From positions 1 through 6,308 of the forward strand of contig VXOZ01000321.1 of assembly GCA_009839775.1 (NCBI GenBank): a stretch of 6,308 bases of DNA. Reading direction: 5' to 3'. Shown here piece after piece: positions 5,875 through 6,308 of the stretch. Position numbers and translations under genes: made by a program. Under the pieces are notes generated by a model, which worked only from the letters and a program-made list of their open reading frames with translations, did no database searches and was not told the origin of the DNA. Source of the DNA: Chloroflexota bacterium (GTDB taxonomy: Bacteria; Chloroflexota; UBA11872; VXOZ01). Each line of letters opens with the position of its first letter. Positions within the stretch are counted from its first letter, which is position 1.

Positions 5875-5899
5875 AGAGGCTAGTCGTTACTAGCCCTCT
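5875..5899 (-). terminator. Possible terminator hairpin at the end of the CorC/HlyC-like gene
   Basis: On the - strand, AGAGGGCTAG (5899-5890) and CTAGCCTCT (5883-5875) form a 9-bp stem with one bulged base and a 6-base loop. The gene's TAG stop (5882-5880) lies in the second arm. No T-tract follows (TACGTAGG), so termination would be weak or rely on the hairpin alone; it may instead protect the 3' end of the message. Confidence 0.35.
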
Positions 5900-6308
5900 C
5901 CTCCGCCTCGGTGCCGTCTTCTGCCCGTTCTACGTCAGGTTCCTTGCGCACGAGTACCTTCTTGATCCGTCTACCTTCTACAGCTAACACCGAAACGGAG
6001 ATGCCGTCGAGTTGGAGTTCGTCGCCTTCGTCGGCCATGCGGCCAGGGTGGGCGTAGATGATTCCGCCCAGGGTATCGACCTCTTCGTTTTCCAAGCTGA
6101 TTCCGAGCGAATCGTTGAGGTCGTGCATGCTGATCGCCGGATCAACCACGGCCTCTAGTTCGTTGACCATTTCCACCTGCGGTTCTTCAACGTCATGCTC
6201 GTCCTGGATTTCGCCGACGATTTCTTCCAGCACGTCTTCAATCGTGACCAGCCCAGCGACGCCGCCGAATTCATCCACGCAGATCGCCGCATGCACACGC
6301 TTCTGCCG
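5880..6308 (-). CDS. CorC/HlyC family (CNNM-like) membrane protein, C-terminal part (5' end outside window)
   Basis: The last 142 residues of a protein of the hemolysin C / CorC / CNNM family: membrane proteins with an N-terminal DUF21 membrane domain, a CBS pair and a C-terminal CorC_HlyC domain, linked in characterised members to Mg2+/Co2+ efflux or resistance. The frame is open to the window edge (RQKRVHAAICVDEFGG), so the GTG at 6296 is an internal valine codon, not a start. Visible are the end of the second CBS domain with the family signature ICVDEFGGVAGLVTIEDVLE and EEIVGEIQDE, then the CorC_HlyC domain with SMHDLNDSLGISL, EEVDTLGGIIYAHPGRMADEG and the last strand VEGRRIKKVLV. An acidic, polar tail (PDVERAEDGTEAEERASND) follows. 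The membrane domain is not in the window, so transport function is inferred from family only. It ends 302 bases upstream of recO on the same strand. Confidence 0.9.
   Translation of the reverse strand, partial: RQKRVHAAICVDEFGGVAGLVTIEDVLEEIVGEIQDEHDVEEPQVEMVNELEAVVDPAISMHDLNDSLGISLENEEVDTLGGIIYAHPGRMADEGDELQLDGISVSVLAVEGRRIKKVLVRKEPDVERAEDGTEAEERASND

Larger units (their letters stand above)
5578..5879. other. Intergenic region upstream of recO with several hairpins
   Basis: About 300 bases without a credible gene on either strand; short open frames here do not resemble any protein I know. It must hold the promoter of the recO-glyS unit, but I find no convincing -35/-10 pair. It contains an 8-bp hairpin (5702-5733), an imperfect AGTTT/AAACT hairpin (5761-5780), and two overlapping inverted repeats (5829-5858). 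I looked for a T-box leader (conserved TGGNACCGCG-like box) ahead of this synthetase operon and did not see one. Confidence 0.5.

Noticed and set aside
5578..5879. T-box riboswitch controlling the recO-glyS unit
   Set aside because: I find no TGGNACCGCG-like T-box sequence or antiterminator on the - strand, and recO, not glyS, is the first gene.

Overview
The window looks like ordinary bacterial chromosome of moderately high G+C, most probably from a Chloroflexota-type or related deep-branching lineage. That placement is an inference from a few traits: a long eukaryote/archaea-type isoleucyl-tRNA synthetase with a PMHKS signature in place of KMSKS, a one-subunit glycyl-tRNA synthetase, and a small DUF1640-like coiled-coil membrane protein. 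There is no integrase, transposase, CRISPR array, rRNA or recognisable tRNA.

Layout. The + strand carries the 3' three quarters or so of ileS (running in from the left edge to 2179). A spacer of about 300 bases follows, holding a composite palindromic repeat. Next is a DUSP23-like phosphatase frame (2476-2967) broken by one in-frame TGA. A perfect 12-bp hairpin at 2970-3000 closes this half. Everything to the right is on the - strand, read from right to left: the 3' end of a CorC/HlyC (CNNM-like) membrane protein gene (5880-6308, cut by the window edge), a spacer of about 300 bases with several hairpins, recO (4804-5577), glyS (3443 to about 4792, starting 11 bases after recO), and an 84-residue coiled-coil/membrane protein (3058-3312). 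The two halves converge on the hairpin.

How the genes relate. ileS and glyS charge tRNA-Ile and tRNA-Gly. RecO is a recombination mediator. The close spacing of recO and glyS, with the likely glyS ribosome binding site touching the recO stop codon, suggests one transcript and perhaps coupled translation. The CorC/HlyC protein and the small protein have no obvious functional link to them.

Most notable point. In the phosphatase frame the only interruption is a TGA exactly where the family has its catalytic cysteine (H-C-x5-R). The frame then continues for 66 well-conserved codons. A hairpin with a GGU-starting apical loop lies 21 bases after the TGA, at a distance compatible with a bacterial SECIS element. 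However, the P-loop arginine and the probable general-acid aspartate are also replaced. The choice is therefore between a selenocysteine-containing phosphatase relative and a dying or catalytically dead gene. I lean to the latter but regard the former as worth testing.
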